Shown one piece after another: positions 22,498 through 29,741 of a stretch of DNA of 32,074 bases. The notes beneath the pieces are model-generated. The model was not told the DNA's origin and did no database searches. It was given only the letters and a program-made list of their open reading frames with translations. The position numbers and the translations under genes were made by a program. The DNA is from a virus: positions 1 to 32,074 of IMG/VR virus record IMGVR_UViG_3300003885_000026. The stretch is one strand, 5' to 3'. Every line of letters starts with the position of its first letter. Position 1 is the first letter of the stretch.

Positions 22498-22641
22498 TTA
22501 TCCCCTTACACCGGCCGATGCCGGTCTTTTACCCTTACCTGGGTTTTTTTGTATTTCACTTCTTATTTTTTGTTTTATTTTACCCATAATGGTGCGGCTT
22601 TTTCTAGGTTTTTTATCCCTAGCGCCTTTAGTTCTTCCCAT
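22498..22641 (-). CDS. Small, strongly basic protein (47 aa)
   Basis: ATG 22641 to TAA 22500-22498 gives MGRTKGARDKKPRKSRTIMG, then a basic helix GKIKQKIRSEIQKNPGKGKRP and end ASAGVRG. It overlaps the end of the secreted Cys-rich protein gene by 14 nt, and its last codons carry the Shine-Dalgarno site of the next micro-gene. The start signal is poor, so coupled translation is assumed. It could be a nucleic-acid-binding protein. Not recognised. Confidence 0.5.
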   Translation of the reverse strand: MGRTKGARDKKPRKSRTIMGKIKQKIRSEIQKNPGKGKRPASAGVRG

Positions 22642-22873
22642 TACAAACTTTTTTTATTTTTCTAACTTTATCAATACACTTAAGATCATTTATTAAGTAA
22701 GTTTCAAACCTTAAATAATTTTCATAATTCTTTTGGAAACAATCCCTATAAATTTCTAAATCAGTTAACCCACAATAATTAATACCAACTGGGTCTTTTA
22801 AAGGGTTGTATGAATGGGCATAAGCGCCACATGAATCTAAACTAATAAGTAAAAATATTAATAATTTTTTCAT
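22628..22873 (-). CDS. Small secreted Cys-rich protein (signal peptide), function unknown
   Basis: 81 residues. MKKLLIFLLISLDSCGAYAHS is a signal peptide, either cut after AYA (residue 19) or, less likely, lipidated at Cys15 (LDSC has an atypical Asp). The mature part has four cysteines (34, 45, 66, 77) and would form two disulfides in the periplasm. It is encoded among capsid genes, with an ATGA overlap on the preceding gene. A periplasmic or envelope protein here could block superinfection or act on the envelope late in infection; that is inference. It is separate from the lipoprotein in the lysis cassette, with which I see no clear similarity. Confidence 0.65.
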   Translation of the reverse strand: MKKLLIFLLISLDSCGAYAHSYNPLKDPVGINYCGLTDLEIYRDCFQKNYENYLRFETYLINDLKCIDKVRKIKKVCNGKN

Positions 22874-23070
22874 TTGTCTAAATCCCCGGAAAATTCTTCC
22901 TTTAAATTTTCATCATCAGGAAGAATGAACCATAAAAACCATTTGGCCCCTTTTAAAACCGGGGTACCCTTAATTTCAATTCTATAAGGTAACTTATTCA
23001 CATAAGACATAAGAAGGTCGGCATCTTTAGAAGCCGACCATCTAAGTCTAGTAGCTATTGGTTTTGACAT
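22870..23070 (-). CDS. Small protein of unknown function after capsid decoration gene (66 aa)
   Basis: The sequence contains TRLRWSASKDADLLMSYVNKLPYRIEIKGTPVLKGAKWFLWFILPDDENLKEEF. It is mixed alpha/beta, with hydrophobic strands and a Trp-rich segment (KWFLWFILPD) that may form a small beta-hairpin rather than a membrane helix. The start signal is weak. It overlaps the Cys-rich protein gene by 4 nt. It could be a head-completion protein by position only. Not recognised. Confidence 0.55.
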   Translation of the reverse strand: MSKPIATRLRWSASKDADLLMSYVNKLPYRIEIKGTPVLKGAKWFLWFILPDDENLKEEFSGDLDK

Positions 23071-23076
23071 AATTTT

Positions 23077-23532
23077 TTAAAGTTTTGGCATGTAGAATTC
23101 TACAATAAAAACTGCTTTACCAGCGGTGTGTGTGCCGGTCATTACAACACTAAATGCCCCACCATTTGTATCAGGTACCCTATAAGGAATTGGTTTAACC
23201 GCTGCTGGTGTTGTCCCAATTGTTGCTTTAATTAATGCCCCTGGTGCAGCTTCATCTTCTTCACCATTAAAAACTGCATTTGCAGTTAGTGAGGCCGTGA
23301 CAATTGCTGTACCAGAAAAACCATTTGAATCTGTTTGGTTACCCCATGCTAAATCGGTACCAGCGGCAAAAGCTGTTAAAATTTTAGCTTCAACACTTTT
23401 TACCATAGCACCAATTGGTAATGGATTAGCACCGGCCTTGACTGATAAATCAATTGTACCTGTACCAGCATCACCAGCGGCAATATCTAAAACAAATTCT
23501 TGAACGTGCATTTTTCCTAATATCGTTGACAT
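23077..23532 (-). CDS. Capsid decoration / head-stabilising protein candidate
   Basis: 151 residues, beta-rich and Ala/Gly/Thr-rich, with no helices of note: FVLDIAAGDAGTGTIDLS, GANPLPIGAMVKSVEAKIL, GTDLAWGNQTDSNGFSGTAIVTASLTANAV, and a final AGKAVFIVEFYMPKL. It lies directly downstream of the major capsid gene, the standard place for decoration proteins, with a strong AAGGGG site 6 nt before ATG 23532. The composition suggests an immunoglobulin- or jelly-roll-like sandwich. Function is inferred from position and fold pattern. Confidence 0.68.
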   Translation of the reverse strand: MSTILGKMHVQEFVLDIAAGDAGTGTIDLSVKAGANPLPIGAMVKSVEAKILTAFAAGTDLAWGNQTDSNGFSGTAIVTASLTANAVFNGEEDEAAPGALIKATIGTTPAAVKPIPYRVPDTNGGAFSVVMTGTHTAGKAVFIVEFYMPKL

Positions 23533-23556
23533 AAAAAACCCCTTATAAATTATTAA

Positions 23557-24396
23557 TTAAGATAAAGTTACAATTCTAGTATTAGAAAGTTGTTTATTCC
23601 CTAAAAGAATATCAACATTAATTCTTGCGGCCCTAACACCCTCAACACCTAAATCATAAATCATGATATTCAATTGATCTTGAATAGCTAAAGTCATAAA
23701 AGAAGTATGGAACCAATAAGAAGTGCTACCTACAACGGTTGTCATCTTAGGAATAAAACCAGCTACCGGGGTACTAATTGTACCTGAAGTAATTGGTGAA
23801 CCGGCCGGGATAAAATCACGACTAATAAAAGAAGTAATATTGAAAAGATCATTCCATTGGGCACTACCCATAACCCCTGACCTGTTTTCTTCAGGTACAT
23901 TTTGATTATCTAGCAATTCTTTTGCTTCTAGAATATCAGCTAGTGCTAAAGTAGTACCAGTATCATAAGCAATGGTGTGATCAGGTGCCGCTGCACTTGG
24001 TACAATATCATCAATTATAATTTGTTGGATTCTTTTCATGATTGCAAAAACGGCCTTATCCCTTATCCCATCCATAAATGAAAGTGATTGAAGCTGTGCC
24101 TTTTTAGTAACCATGTAATCTTTGTGGGGCCTTTTGTTAACTAACAATTGTTGGCCTGAAATTGTAACCGCTTCAGTATCAGCGGCCGCACCTTCAGCTA
24201 ATTCAGTCGCATCACCAAATTCAGGGATAGTAGAAATATTTACCGTATCACCTAAATCTTGAATTTCACCTTCATAACCTCTATCAACATTATCGTTGAA
24301 AGGGAGTTTTGCTAAAAGCACATCATAAAATTTTGCGCTCCAAATTTCAGGTATAATTGCTGATGTTTCAGTGGTTGAGATTGCTTGATTTGCCAT
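23557..24396 (-). CDS. Major capsid protein (HK97-fold type)
   Basis: 279 residues from ATG 24396 (GGAG upstream). The start MANQAISTTETSAIIPEIWSAKFYDVLLAKL, followed by 'GDTVNISTIPEFGDATELAEGAAADTEAVTISGQQLLVNKRPHKDYMVTKKAQLQS', a spine-like helix 'MDGIRDKAVFAIMKRIQQIIIDDIV' and 'LADILEAKELLDNQNVPEENRSGVMGSAQWNDLFNI', is typical of phage coat proteins of the HK97 fold. It has no large N-terminal delta domain, in keeping with a separate scaffold encoded just upstream. It forms the icosahedral shell. The 76-nt gap before it is the longest within the head module and may hold a promoter. Confidence 0.9.
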   Translation of the reverse strand: MANQAISTTETSAIIPEIWSAKFYDVLLAKLPFNDNVDRGYEGEIQDLGDTVNISTIPEFGDATELAEGAAADTEAVTISGQQLLVNKRPHKDYMVTKKAQLQSLSFMDGIRDKAVFAIMKRIQQIIIDDIVPSAAAPDHTIAYDTGTTLALADILEAKELLDNQNVPEENRSGVMGSAQWNDLFNITSFISRDFIPAGSPITSGTISTPVAGFIPKMTTVVGSTSYWFHTSFMTLAIQDQLNIMIYDLGVEGVRAARINVDILLGNKQLSNTRIVTLS

Positions 24397-24472
24397 TTTT
24401 AACTCCAAAAGTTAATTAGGTGAAAACCAATCATTCCCACTAAGAATTTATGCCATATTGTGTAAGGGTAAA

Positions 24473-25207
24473 CTAACCTTGTGCTATTTTCAACCTATTT
24501 TTTACATATTTTTGGTATTCTTCAGGTTTTTCTTTTTCTAACTTGATGATTTGTTGCGGTGTTAGTACCTTACCATCAAGGTTTTGATTATTATCCCCAC
24601 CGCTATTATTAATATTTGCAGCGCCTTTAGTACTAAATAATTCAGGGTTTAGAGTTTTAAAACCGCTAACATATTCTTCAGCGCCCAAAACATTTATATT
24701 ACCGCTTGAAGTTGTTTCAATTTGCACTGAAGGGTCACTTTTATTTAAAAACTTTAAATAGTTTTCTTTAATACCAGCTTTTAATGCTGATTCTTTGATG
24801 GCCGAAAACTTTTTATCATCTAAATAAGAATTTTTAAAAGTGTTTAACTCAGTTTCTTTTTCTACTCTTTTAGTTTGTTCTAGCTCATATAATTCTTTGT
24901 ATTGTTCTTTTTCTTTCAGTTGATTAGTTTGGCTTGTTTCATTTGCTTTTAATAAATCAGTGATCTTTTTTTCTTGATCATTAAATTTTGTTAAAAGTGA
25001 ATTATATTGTTCTTTTGGAATACCACCTTCACTTGGTTTACCACCTTCACTTGGTTTACCACCTTCACTTGGTTTACCACCTTCACTTGGTTTACCACCT
25101 TCACCTTCCCCACCTTCACTACCACCTTCACCACCACCGCCTTCACCACCGTCAACCATAAAGATAAATTGAAATACCAAAAAATGTAATAGCCTTTTTA
25201 AATTCAT
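24473..25207 (-). CDS. Capsid scaffolding protein with low-complexity repeats and hydrophobic N-terminus
   Basis: 244 residues from ATG 25207 (AAGGGAAAAATT upstream). Three parts: MNLKRLLHFLVFQFIFMVDG, a leader-like hydrophobic start; residues about 20-60, Gly/Glu-rich with four exact GGKPSE repeats; then a long coiled coil (YNSLLTKFNDQEKKITDLLK to NTFKNSYL) and an acidic, flexible C-terminus. The coiled coil, charge and place directly upstream of the major capsid gene are standard for phage scaffolds. The leader is not. A start at Met17 would remove it but has no ribosome binding site. Confidence 0.82.
   Translation of the reverse strand: MNLKRLLHFLVFQFIFMVDGGEGGGGEGGSEGGEGEGGKPSEGGKPSEGGKPSEGGKPSEGGIPKEQYNSLLTKFNDQEKKITDLLKANETSQTNQLKEKEQYKELYELEQTKRVEKETELNTFKNSYLDDKKFSAIKESALKAGIKENYLKFLNKSDPSVQIETTSSGNINVLGAEEYVSGFKTLNPELFSTKGAANINNSGGDNNQNLDGKVLTPQQIIKLEKEKPEEYQKYVKNRLKIAQG
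25028..25099 (-). repeat. Four perfect tandem 18-bp repeats inside scaffold gene
   Basis: Four identical consecutive copies of TTCACTTGGTTTACCACC (+ strand), encoding GGKPSE units in the scaffold protein. They are flanked by imperfect GGA/GAA-rich sequence that codes for Gly-Glu runs. The exact identity of the copies at DNA level suggests recent slippage or unequal exchange. Confidence 0.95.
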
Positions 25208-25220
25208 AATTTTTCCCTTG

Positions 25221-25697
25221 TTAAATATTAGTTGTTGATACAATATTTTTTATTAACTTAATTAATGGTTTAGTAATTGTTTTTGAAAATTCTTCACCCG
25301 ATCTGTTAGGTATTAGCCTTCTAAAGACTTTACCACCGGGGGCATCATTCCTTTTTACACCAAGATCATTATGGTATTCTGCTTTTTTGTCAGTAAAGAA
25401 AACTGAAAAACCAGTTTTAACATTAATGACTTTCAAACTATTAACCATTTTACCTGTTATAGTCATATTGACGGGCCTTTGTTTTTTACCAGGTAGCTTA
25501 CCTTTTTTTATTTGCTTTTTATATGAATCGGCATAACCCATGAACCTTTTTTGCCCTTTAACAGGTGATAAACCTTTTTTAATAGTTGTTTTTATTTTAG
25601 CTTTAACTAATAGTTTACCTTGGAATTTTATTTTATCCTGTATTTTTTTAAAATACTTATCAAAATCAATATCAATTTTACTTTTATCAACCATCAT
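25221..25697 (-). CDS. gpG-like virion morphogenesis / tail completion protein, paralogue of upstream gene
   Basis: Start at one of three adjacent ATGs (25700, 25697, 25694); AGG at 25703-25705 favours 25697 (158 aa). Very basic protein: KKGLSPVKGQKRFMGYADSYKK, then 'NMTITGKMVNSLKVINVKTGFSVFFTDKKAEYHNDLGV', and a C-terminal 'GGKVFRRLIPNRSGEEFSKTIT'. The 'SPVxGQ...Y', 'G.MxxSL' and 'HN' signals are those of Mu gpG-like virion morphogenesis proteins, which act in head-tail joining. It overlaps the previous gene and shows the same pattern, so the two probably arose by duplication. Confidence 0.65.
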   Translation of the reverse strand: MMVDKSKIDIDFDKYFKKIQDKIKFQGKLLVKAKIKTTIKKGLSPVKGQKRFMGYADSYKKQIKKGKLPGKKQRPVNMTITGKMVNSLKVINVKTGFSVFFTDKKAEYHNDLGVKRNDAPGGKVFRRLIPNRSGEEFSKTITKPLIKLIKNIVSTTNI

Positions 25698-26169
25698 CAT
25701 CGCCTGTTTTAAAGTCATCAATTATATCAATAACCCTATCAACAATAAAGGGCCTAAATGATTCATCATCATTTGGTATAAATTGCCTCTTAGGTACTTT
25801 AGTTCTTTTACTTTTAGCTGAAAACTTATTATGGTTGTCGGCTTTTTTTGCTTCTTTACTATCAAAGATACCAATTTCAACACCATCACTAGTTATGTTA
25901 AATTTAAGTGAATCTAGCATATCCCCATTCAATTCAAGGTTAGGTATCCCTGGTGCCTGTTTAGACTTTAATTCTTTATAATCAGGTGAAAGGCTTTTGA
26001 AGTTTCTAGGTTGTCCGGCCACGGGTGATTTAGTTGAACCAACATCTTGTAATATTTGTTCAACTAAAAATTCACCTATTTCATTTTTAACTTCATCATG
26101 TCTTTCACTAGGCACATCTTCAAGGCCTAATTGAAATAAATCTAATTTGTAGGTTACCTTACTAACCAT
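25687..26169 (-). CDS. gpG-like virion morphogenesis protein
   Basis: 160 residues: an N-terminal helix (VPSERHDEVKNEIGEFLVEQILQDV), the signature 'KSPVAGQPRNFKSLSPDYKELKSKQ', then 'PNLELNGDMLDSLKFNITSDGVEIGIFDSKEAKKADNHN', and a C-terminal 'VPKRQFIPNDDESFRPFIVDRVIDIIDDF'. This is the layout of phage virion morphogenesis (Mu gpG-like) proteins: a helix, P-V-x-G signature, 'L..sG.l..Sl', HN, then R-x-F-[IL]-P. Position just after the portal fits a minor head or neck role. Its acidic C-terminal end overlaps the start of a second, basic homologue. Confidence 0.68.
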   Translation of the reverse strand: MVSKVTYKLDLFQLGLEDVPSERHDEVKNEIGEFLVEQILQDVGSTKSPVAGQPRNFKSLSPDYKELKSKQAPGIPNLELNGDMLDSLKFNITSDGVEIGIFDSKEAKKADNHNKFSAKSKRTKVPKRQFIPNDDESFRPFIVDRVIDIIDDFKTGDDDG

Positions 26170-26171
26170 AA

Positions 26172-28022
26172 TTATTTAGCCTTTTTCTTTGTTGCCTTTT
26201 TCTTTGTTGCTTTTTTCTTTGTTGCCTTTTTCTTTGTTACTTTTTTCTTAGTTACTTTTTTCTTTGTCGCTTTTTTCTTTTTCTTATTTTCTGGTAATGA
26301 TGGTTCACCTTCACCTTCATCTTCATCTTTATCTTTATCTTCATCTTCATCTTCATCTTCATCTTCATCTTCAATGTCTTTAGGGGGTTCATTCCCTGAT
26401 TCATCCCCTTCACCTTCACCTTCCTGGTTATTAAGTGGGTTCATTTCTAAAAGCTTCATTCGCATTGCTGTTTCTTTTAGTTTACTTTCAAATAAAGCTA
26501 ATAATTTTTGTTCGGCATCTTCTTTAGTTAGCCCGGAATTATCTCGCATCAATGAATCAACCATTGAGTCTAACATTAAATCACGTCTTTTTTCTATGAT
26601 GTCCAGTTTATCCTTTTCGCCTACAAATTGTGCTGGTTCATTAAATTCTAAATTGGTTTGTATTTCTTCATCTAAAGAACTAAATTCTTCAAATTCTTTA
26701 GCTAATGCTTTTCTATCTGATAAATCATTCAACCATTTTGCCATCACCCTAATGGCCTTTGGTTCTTGTTCCCTATAAACTTCCCTTTGATCTTCAATAT
26801 CTTCAGTGTTTTCTGCACGTCTTATCATTTCTTGAACACCTGAATTTGCACTAGTAGCACTTAATTGCCCTTGTACAGTAGATACTTCAAGATTATTAGT
26901 TGATAAAAGAAGTGCAACATACATTTCAATCATTTTCATATGTGCATCTAATGGTGGGTTAGAACTAGCAAAACCTATACTAGGTGTTTCATCACCATCT
27001 TCAGTTTCAATAAAGATGCCATCACTAGGCCCTATCTTAATATTCTTAGGAATCTTTTTACCGAATAAATAAAAGATACCCATACCCTGAAATTTAGCAA
27101 TGAAATGTAAATCAGTTATTAAAAGATTTAATAATAAAGAACCATCAACTAAATCATCACCACCCACCGCCCAGAAATGGCCGTCTTTATCTTTAGCAAA
27201 ATTAATAAAGGGTAATTCTTCAATTGGGTTTAAGTTATCATCAGGGGATTTTTCAGCAATTATCATGCCCTTACTATTAGTGGTAAAATGATATTTATCC
27301 GTCCACCATATATAATGCTTTTTATTAGCACCATCATCATTAGGTGAATCAGCTATAATTTGATCTTTACCATCACCTTTATTAAAATTTTGTGATGACC
27401 TATTGTGGAAACCAGCTTCATTAGGAGCAGCGTAATTCATTGCTTGCTGGTCTTTAGAAGTGAATTGATTGAATATATAGACCCTAGGGTGTTCAGTGTT
27501 TTCTTCATCTTCAATTACATCATAAGTAAAAGGGGTAAGTGCCGACACTGTTAGTTCTTTTTTATCCCTGTTTTTTCTACTTGATTTAGGGACTATGAAT
27601 AAATCACAATTTTTAAATAGTTCAACATACTTATTAATTTTTTTCATTACAGTGTTGAATTTTAATTTCTCTAAAAGATCATCAACCAGCTTTTGTTGCG
27701 CCTCAATTTCAGATTCACTTTTATCTGTCACTTCCCTTTTGGCACCGTCTTTATAAACCATTGCTTTTTTGTCAATGATCTTTCTAAGAAATGAAATACT
27801 TCCAACACGGTTTAATACATCGGTAACAACATTTGAACCTAATTCATTTTTTATCATTTCTAAAACGTATGGCCGTGATTGATCTTTAAAAACATCATAC
27901 CGCTTTTTCATTTCACGTTTTCTAGCTAGGTTTTCCGGTGCTTCAATTTCACCAATGACTTTAGCTCTGAAGTTAATATCTAATACTTGATCTTCATCAT
28001 TTAGTTTTGTATGCAAGGTCAT
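26172..28022 (-). CDS. Portal protein with acidic tract and lysine-repeat C-terminal tail
   Basis: 616 residues. The body (1-530) matches phage portal proteins in length and in segments such as YVLEMIKNELGSNVVTDVLNRV, 'ELTVSALTPFTYDVIEDEEN', 'PIEELPFINFAKDKDGHFWAVGGDDLVDGSLLLN', 'SATSANSGVQEMIRRAENTEDI' and 'EEIQTNLEFNEPAQF', and it follows the large terminase with an ATGA overlap. The portal is the dodecameric ring for DNA packaging. Residues about 551-573 form an acidic DE run; residues 580-616 are a run of TKKK[AV] repeats like histone H1 tails. These extensions are unusual for portals and might contact DNA, scaffold or host factors. Confidence 0.88.
   Translation of the reverse strand: MTLHTKLNDEDQVLDINFRAKVIGEIEAPENLARKREMKKRYDVFKDQSRPYVLEMIKNELGSNVVTDVLNRVGSISFLRKIIDKKAMVYKDGAKREVTDKSESEIEAQQKLVDDLLEKLKFNTVMKKINKYVELFKNCDLFIVPKSSRKNRDKKELTVSALTPFTYDVIEDEENTEHPRVYIFNQFTSKDQQAMNYAAPNEAGFHNRSSQNFNKGDGKDQIIADSPNDDGANKKHYIWWTDKYHFTTNSKGMIIAEKSPDDNLNPIEELPFINFAKDKDGHFWAVGGDDLVDGSLLLNLLITDLHFIAKFQGMGIFYLFGKKIPKNIKIGPSDGIFIETEDGDETPSIGFASSNPPLDAHMKMIEMYVALLLSTNNLEVSTVQGQLSATSANSGVQEMIRRAENTEDIEDQREVYREQEPKAIRVMAKWLNDLSDRKALAKEFEEFSSLDEEIQTNLEFNEPAQFVGEKDKLDIIEKRRDLMLDSMVDSLMRDNSGLTKEDAEQKLLALFESKLKETAMRMKLLEMNPLNNQEGEGEGDESGNEPPKDIEDEDEDEDEDEDKDKDEDEGEGEPSLPENKKKKKATKKKVTKKKVTKKKATKKKATKKKATKKKAK
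26175..26285 (-). repeat. 15-bp tandem repeats encoding TKKK[AV] units
   Basis: About seven imperfect copies of a 15-bp unit (CCTTTTTCTTTGTTG on the + strand) make the lysine-rich C-terminal tail of the portal protein. Copies differ by single bases that switch Ala and Val codons or are silent. Confidence 0.9.
26304..26372 (-). repeat. Hexanucleotide repeat tract encoding Asp-Glu run in portal
   Basis: TTCATC repeated, with some TTTATC variants, on the + strand encodes alternating Asp and Glu (with two Lys) near the portal C-terminus, just before the lysine tail. Length variation by slippage is likely between relatives. Confidence 0.85.
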
Positions 28023-29413
28023 ATAATTTTCCTTTTTAAGAATCTTTTATCAATTCCAATATTTTGAATTTGTCTAAATATACCATAGGTAGCGGCATTT
28101 GACATGTGTTGCCATTCATTTTTATCATCTTCTATATACTGCCCACCTTTTTTTAATTTAGTCAATCGGAAACCCTTATCGACCATTTCACATGCCGGGT
28201 GAACCACAAAAACTTTACATTCTTTTTTGGCATTGTACATTTGCCCATTTACATAGATATGCCTTTTTCTAATAGGTGGGTTTGATAGCGGTATATCTAT
28301 TTCAAATTGGATTGGTTCATGAGTTTCAGGGTCAATATAATTTTCAAAATGTTTTTTAATAATATCATAATCGGATTTATTGAATCTGGTATCTGAATTA
28401 GCACCACTAGCATCACCGTTGATTACATATTTAAAGCCTGATTTAATAAAGCCCCGTGCCGACCATTCATCTAAAGTGTTTTGTGTATTAGCACCTTGAA
28501 TAGATACTTCAGCAAAAAAGTAAAATTTATTGCCAATGTATTGAAACATACAGCATGACATTGGTTTACCTAATCCAATATTAAAATCATAGGTAAGGTA
28601 AATGTTATAGTTAGGGTCTACCCTATAACTAGAAATTCTTGATTTTTTAGCATCATAAGCATAGTAAACAACTTCAGTTTTTAATTCTAACCATTCGCCA
28701 TAAATCATTCTTCTAGCTTCACGTTCGGTAAAAGTTTCTAGAAGGGTTTCAATATAATCTTTAGGTAAGAAAGGGTTATCAGTTGTTACTGAATAAAAAA
28801 CTTTTCTGTTTGGTTTGGGGTTACCAATGAAATAATCATAAGCTGAATGTGAAGGGGCATCAGGGTTAGTAGCACATATGATAAATTTTTCAGGTATATG
28901 TAAAAGCCTTCCAATACGTGCCTTCATTTCTTTATAAAACCCATCAAATTCTTCACTAGTATTTTCTGTTATTTCTTCAATGATTGCCGCTGAATAATCG
29001 TATGATCTAAATTTCTTATATTTTTTATCACCCCATGTAAGTGCTTCAATCAATGAACCAGTTTTTAAAAACTTTATTTTAGCTGAAGTATAATTGATTT
29101 TATAATCAATACCTTCTTTAAGTTTTTCATCTTGTAAGTGTTCAATGATCTTTGAAAAAATTGTGCCCTTTAGGTCGGGTAATGTTTGACGGCCCATTAA
29201 TACTTTAGCATTTCTAAACATTAAACAATGGGTAACCGCTAGATGTGCCATTAGGATTGATTTAGCTGAACCAACTGAACCAGATAGCATTACTTCTAAA
29301 AGTGATTTGTTATAGTCCCAATCTTTTCTTACTAATTTAATTACATCATACTGGTACGGTACCGCTTTAGGGTCAAATTCAGTAAGTGAAGGGGTTGAAG
29401 TTACTAATTCCAT
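28019..29413 (-). CDS. terL: Terminase large subunit
   Basis: 464 residues. ATPase: Walker A GSVGSAKS (45-52, Lys51), Walker B AAIIEE (142-147) with catalytic Glu, and coupling motif CATNP (180-184). Nuclease (RNase H fold): LTYDFNIG with Asp276, INGDASG with Asp334, and a C-terminal 'NEWQHMSNAATYGIF' containing the last metal-site region. These are the hallmarks of the motor that cuts concatemers and packages DNA through the portal. The ATG overlaps the previous stop by one base, and its own stop overlaps the portal start by 4 nt. Family (Terminase_3/6-like) is not resolvable by eye, so cos versus pac packaging is open. Confidence 0.95.
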   Translation of the reverse strand: MELVTSTPSLTEFDPKAVPYQYDVIKLVRKDWDYNKSLLEVMLSGSVGSAKSILMAHLAVTHCLMFRNAKVLMGRQTLPDLKGTIFSKIIEHLQDEKLKEGIDYKINYTSAKIKFLKTGSLIEALTWGDKKYKKFRSYDYSAAIIEEITENTSEEFDGFYKEMKARIGRLLHIPEKFIICATNPDAPSHSAYDYFIGNPKPNRKVFYSVTTDNPFLPKDYIETLLETFTEREARRMIYGEWLELKTEVVYYAYDAKKSRISSYRVDPNYNIYLTYDFNIGLGKPMSCCMFQYIGNKFYFFAEVSIQGANTQNTLDEWSARGFIKSGFKYVINGDASGANSDTRFNKSDYDIIKKHFENYIDPETHEPIQFEIDIPLSNPPIRKRHIYVNGQMYNAKKECKVFVVHPACEMVDKGFRLTKLKKGGQYIEDDKNEWQHMSNAATYGIFRQIQNIGIDKRFLKRKII

Positions 29414-29739
29414 TATACATCTATGTGACCTTCAAAACTATCGCCGTTAAAATGTTCTTTACTAGTAATTGATTTATCCTTTGCCTTAATTTCTTTTTCT
29501 TTTGTTGCTAGTGCTGCCTTTGCAAATATTTGTGTGAAATCTTTTACTAGGTCTTTTAACCTTTCATCATTTAAATGAATATTTCTAGTTAAAGCACACA
29601 TCTTTATTTCATGGGTAAGATTTTCAAACATCTTGTGGCGTCTAGGGTGTTCTAATAGAAACTTTTTTATTTCATACTTTTGACTGAAAAGAGTATTCAC
29701 ATGATGAATGTAAAAAGTTTCTATCTTATGATTGATCAA
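29413..29739 (-). CDS. Small helical protein between His-rich protein and terminase (108 aa)
   Basis: Start TTG 29739, with AGG 8 nt upstream and only 2 nt after the previous stop; no other start gives a sensible fit. The product is helical and basic in its first half (QKYEIKKFLLEHPRRHKMFENLTHEIKMC), then LNDERLKDLVKDFTQIFAKAALATKEKEIKAKD. It could be a packaging accessory by position. No family recognised. Confidence 0.62.
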   Translation of the reverse strand: MINHKIETFYIHHVNTLFSQKYEIKKFLLEHPRRHKMFENLTHEIKMCALTRNIHLNDERLKDLVKDFTQIFAKAALATKEKEIKAKDKSITSKEHFNGDSFEGHIDV

Positions 29740-29741
29740 AT

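Noticed and set aside
22459-22696. Two overlapping rightward frames of about 68 residues rich in Phe/Leu
   Set aside because: They are antisense to the two small basic leftward genes; their Phe/Leu content is simply the complement of Lys-rich codons, and they lack ribosome binding sites.
24397-24472. Possible leftward promoter before the major capsid gene (TTTACC, 16 nt, TAAATT on the minus strand)
   Set aside because: Both boxes match the consensus in only about four of six positions in very AT-rich DNA; too weak to list as a feature.
25028-25099. CRISPR-like array
   Set aside because: The 18-bp repeats are contiguous with no spacers and code in frame for GGKPSE.
25007-25189. Rightward frame encoding a TTFTWF repeat protein
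   Set aside because: It is the antisense reading of the GGKPSE and Gly-Glu repeats of the scaffold gene.
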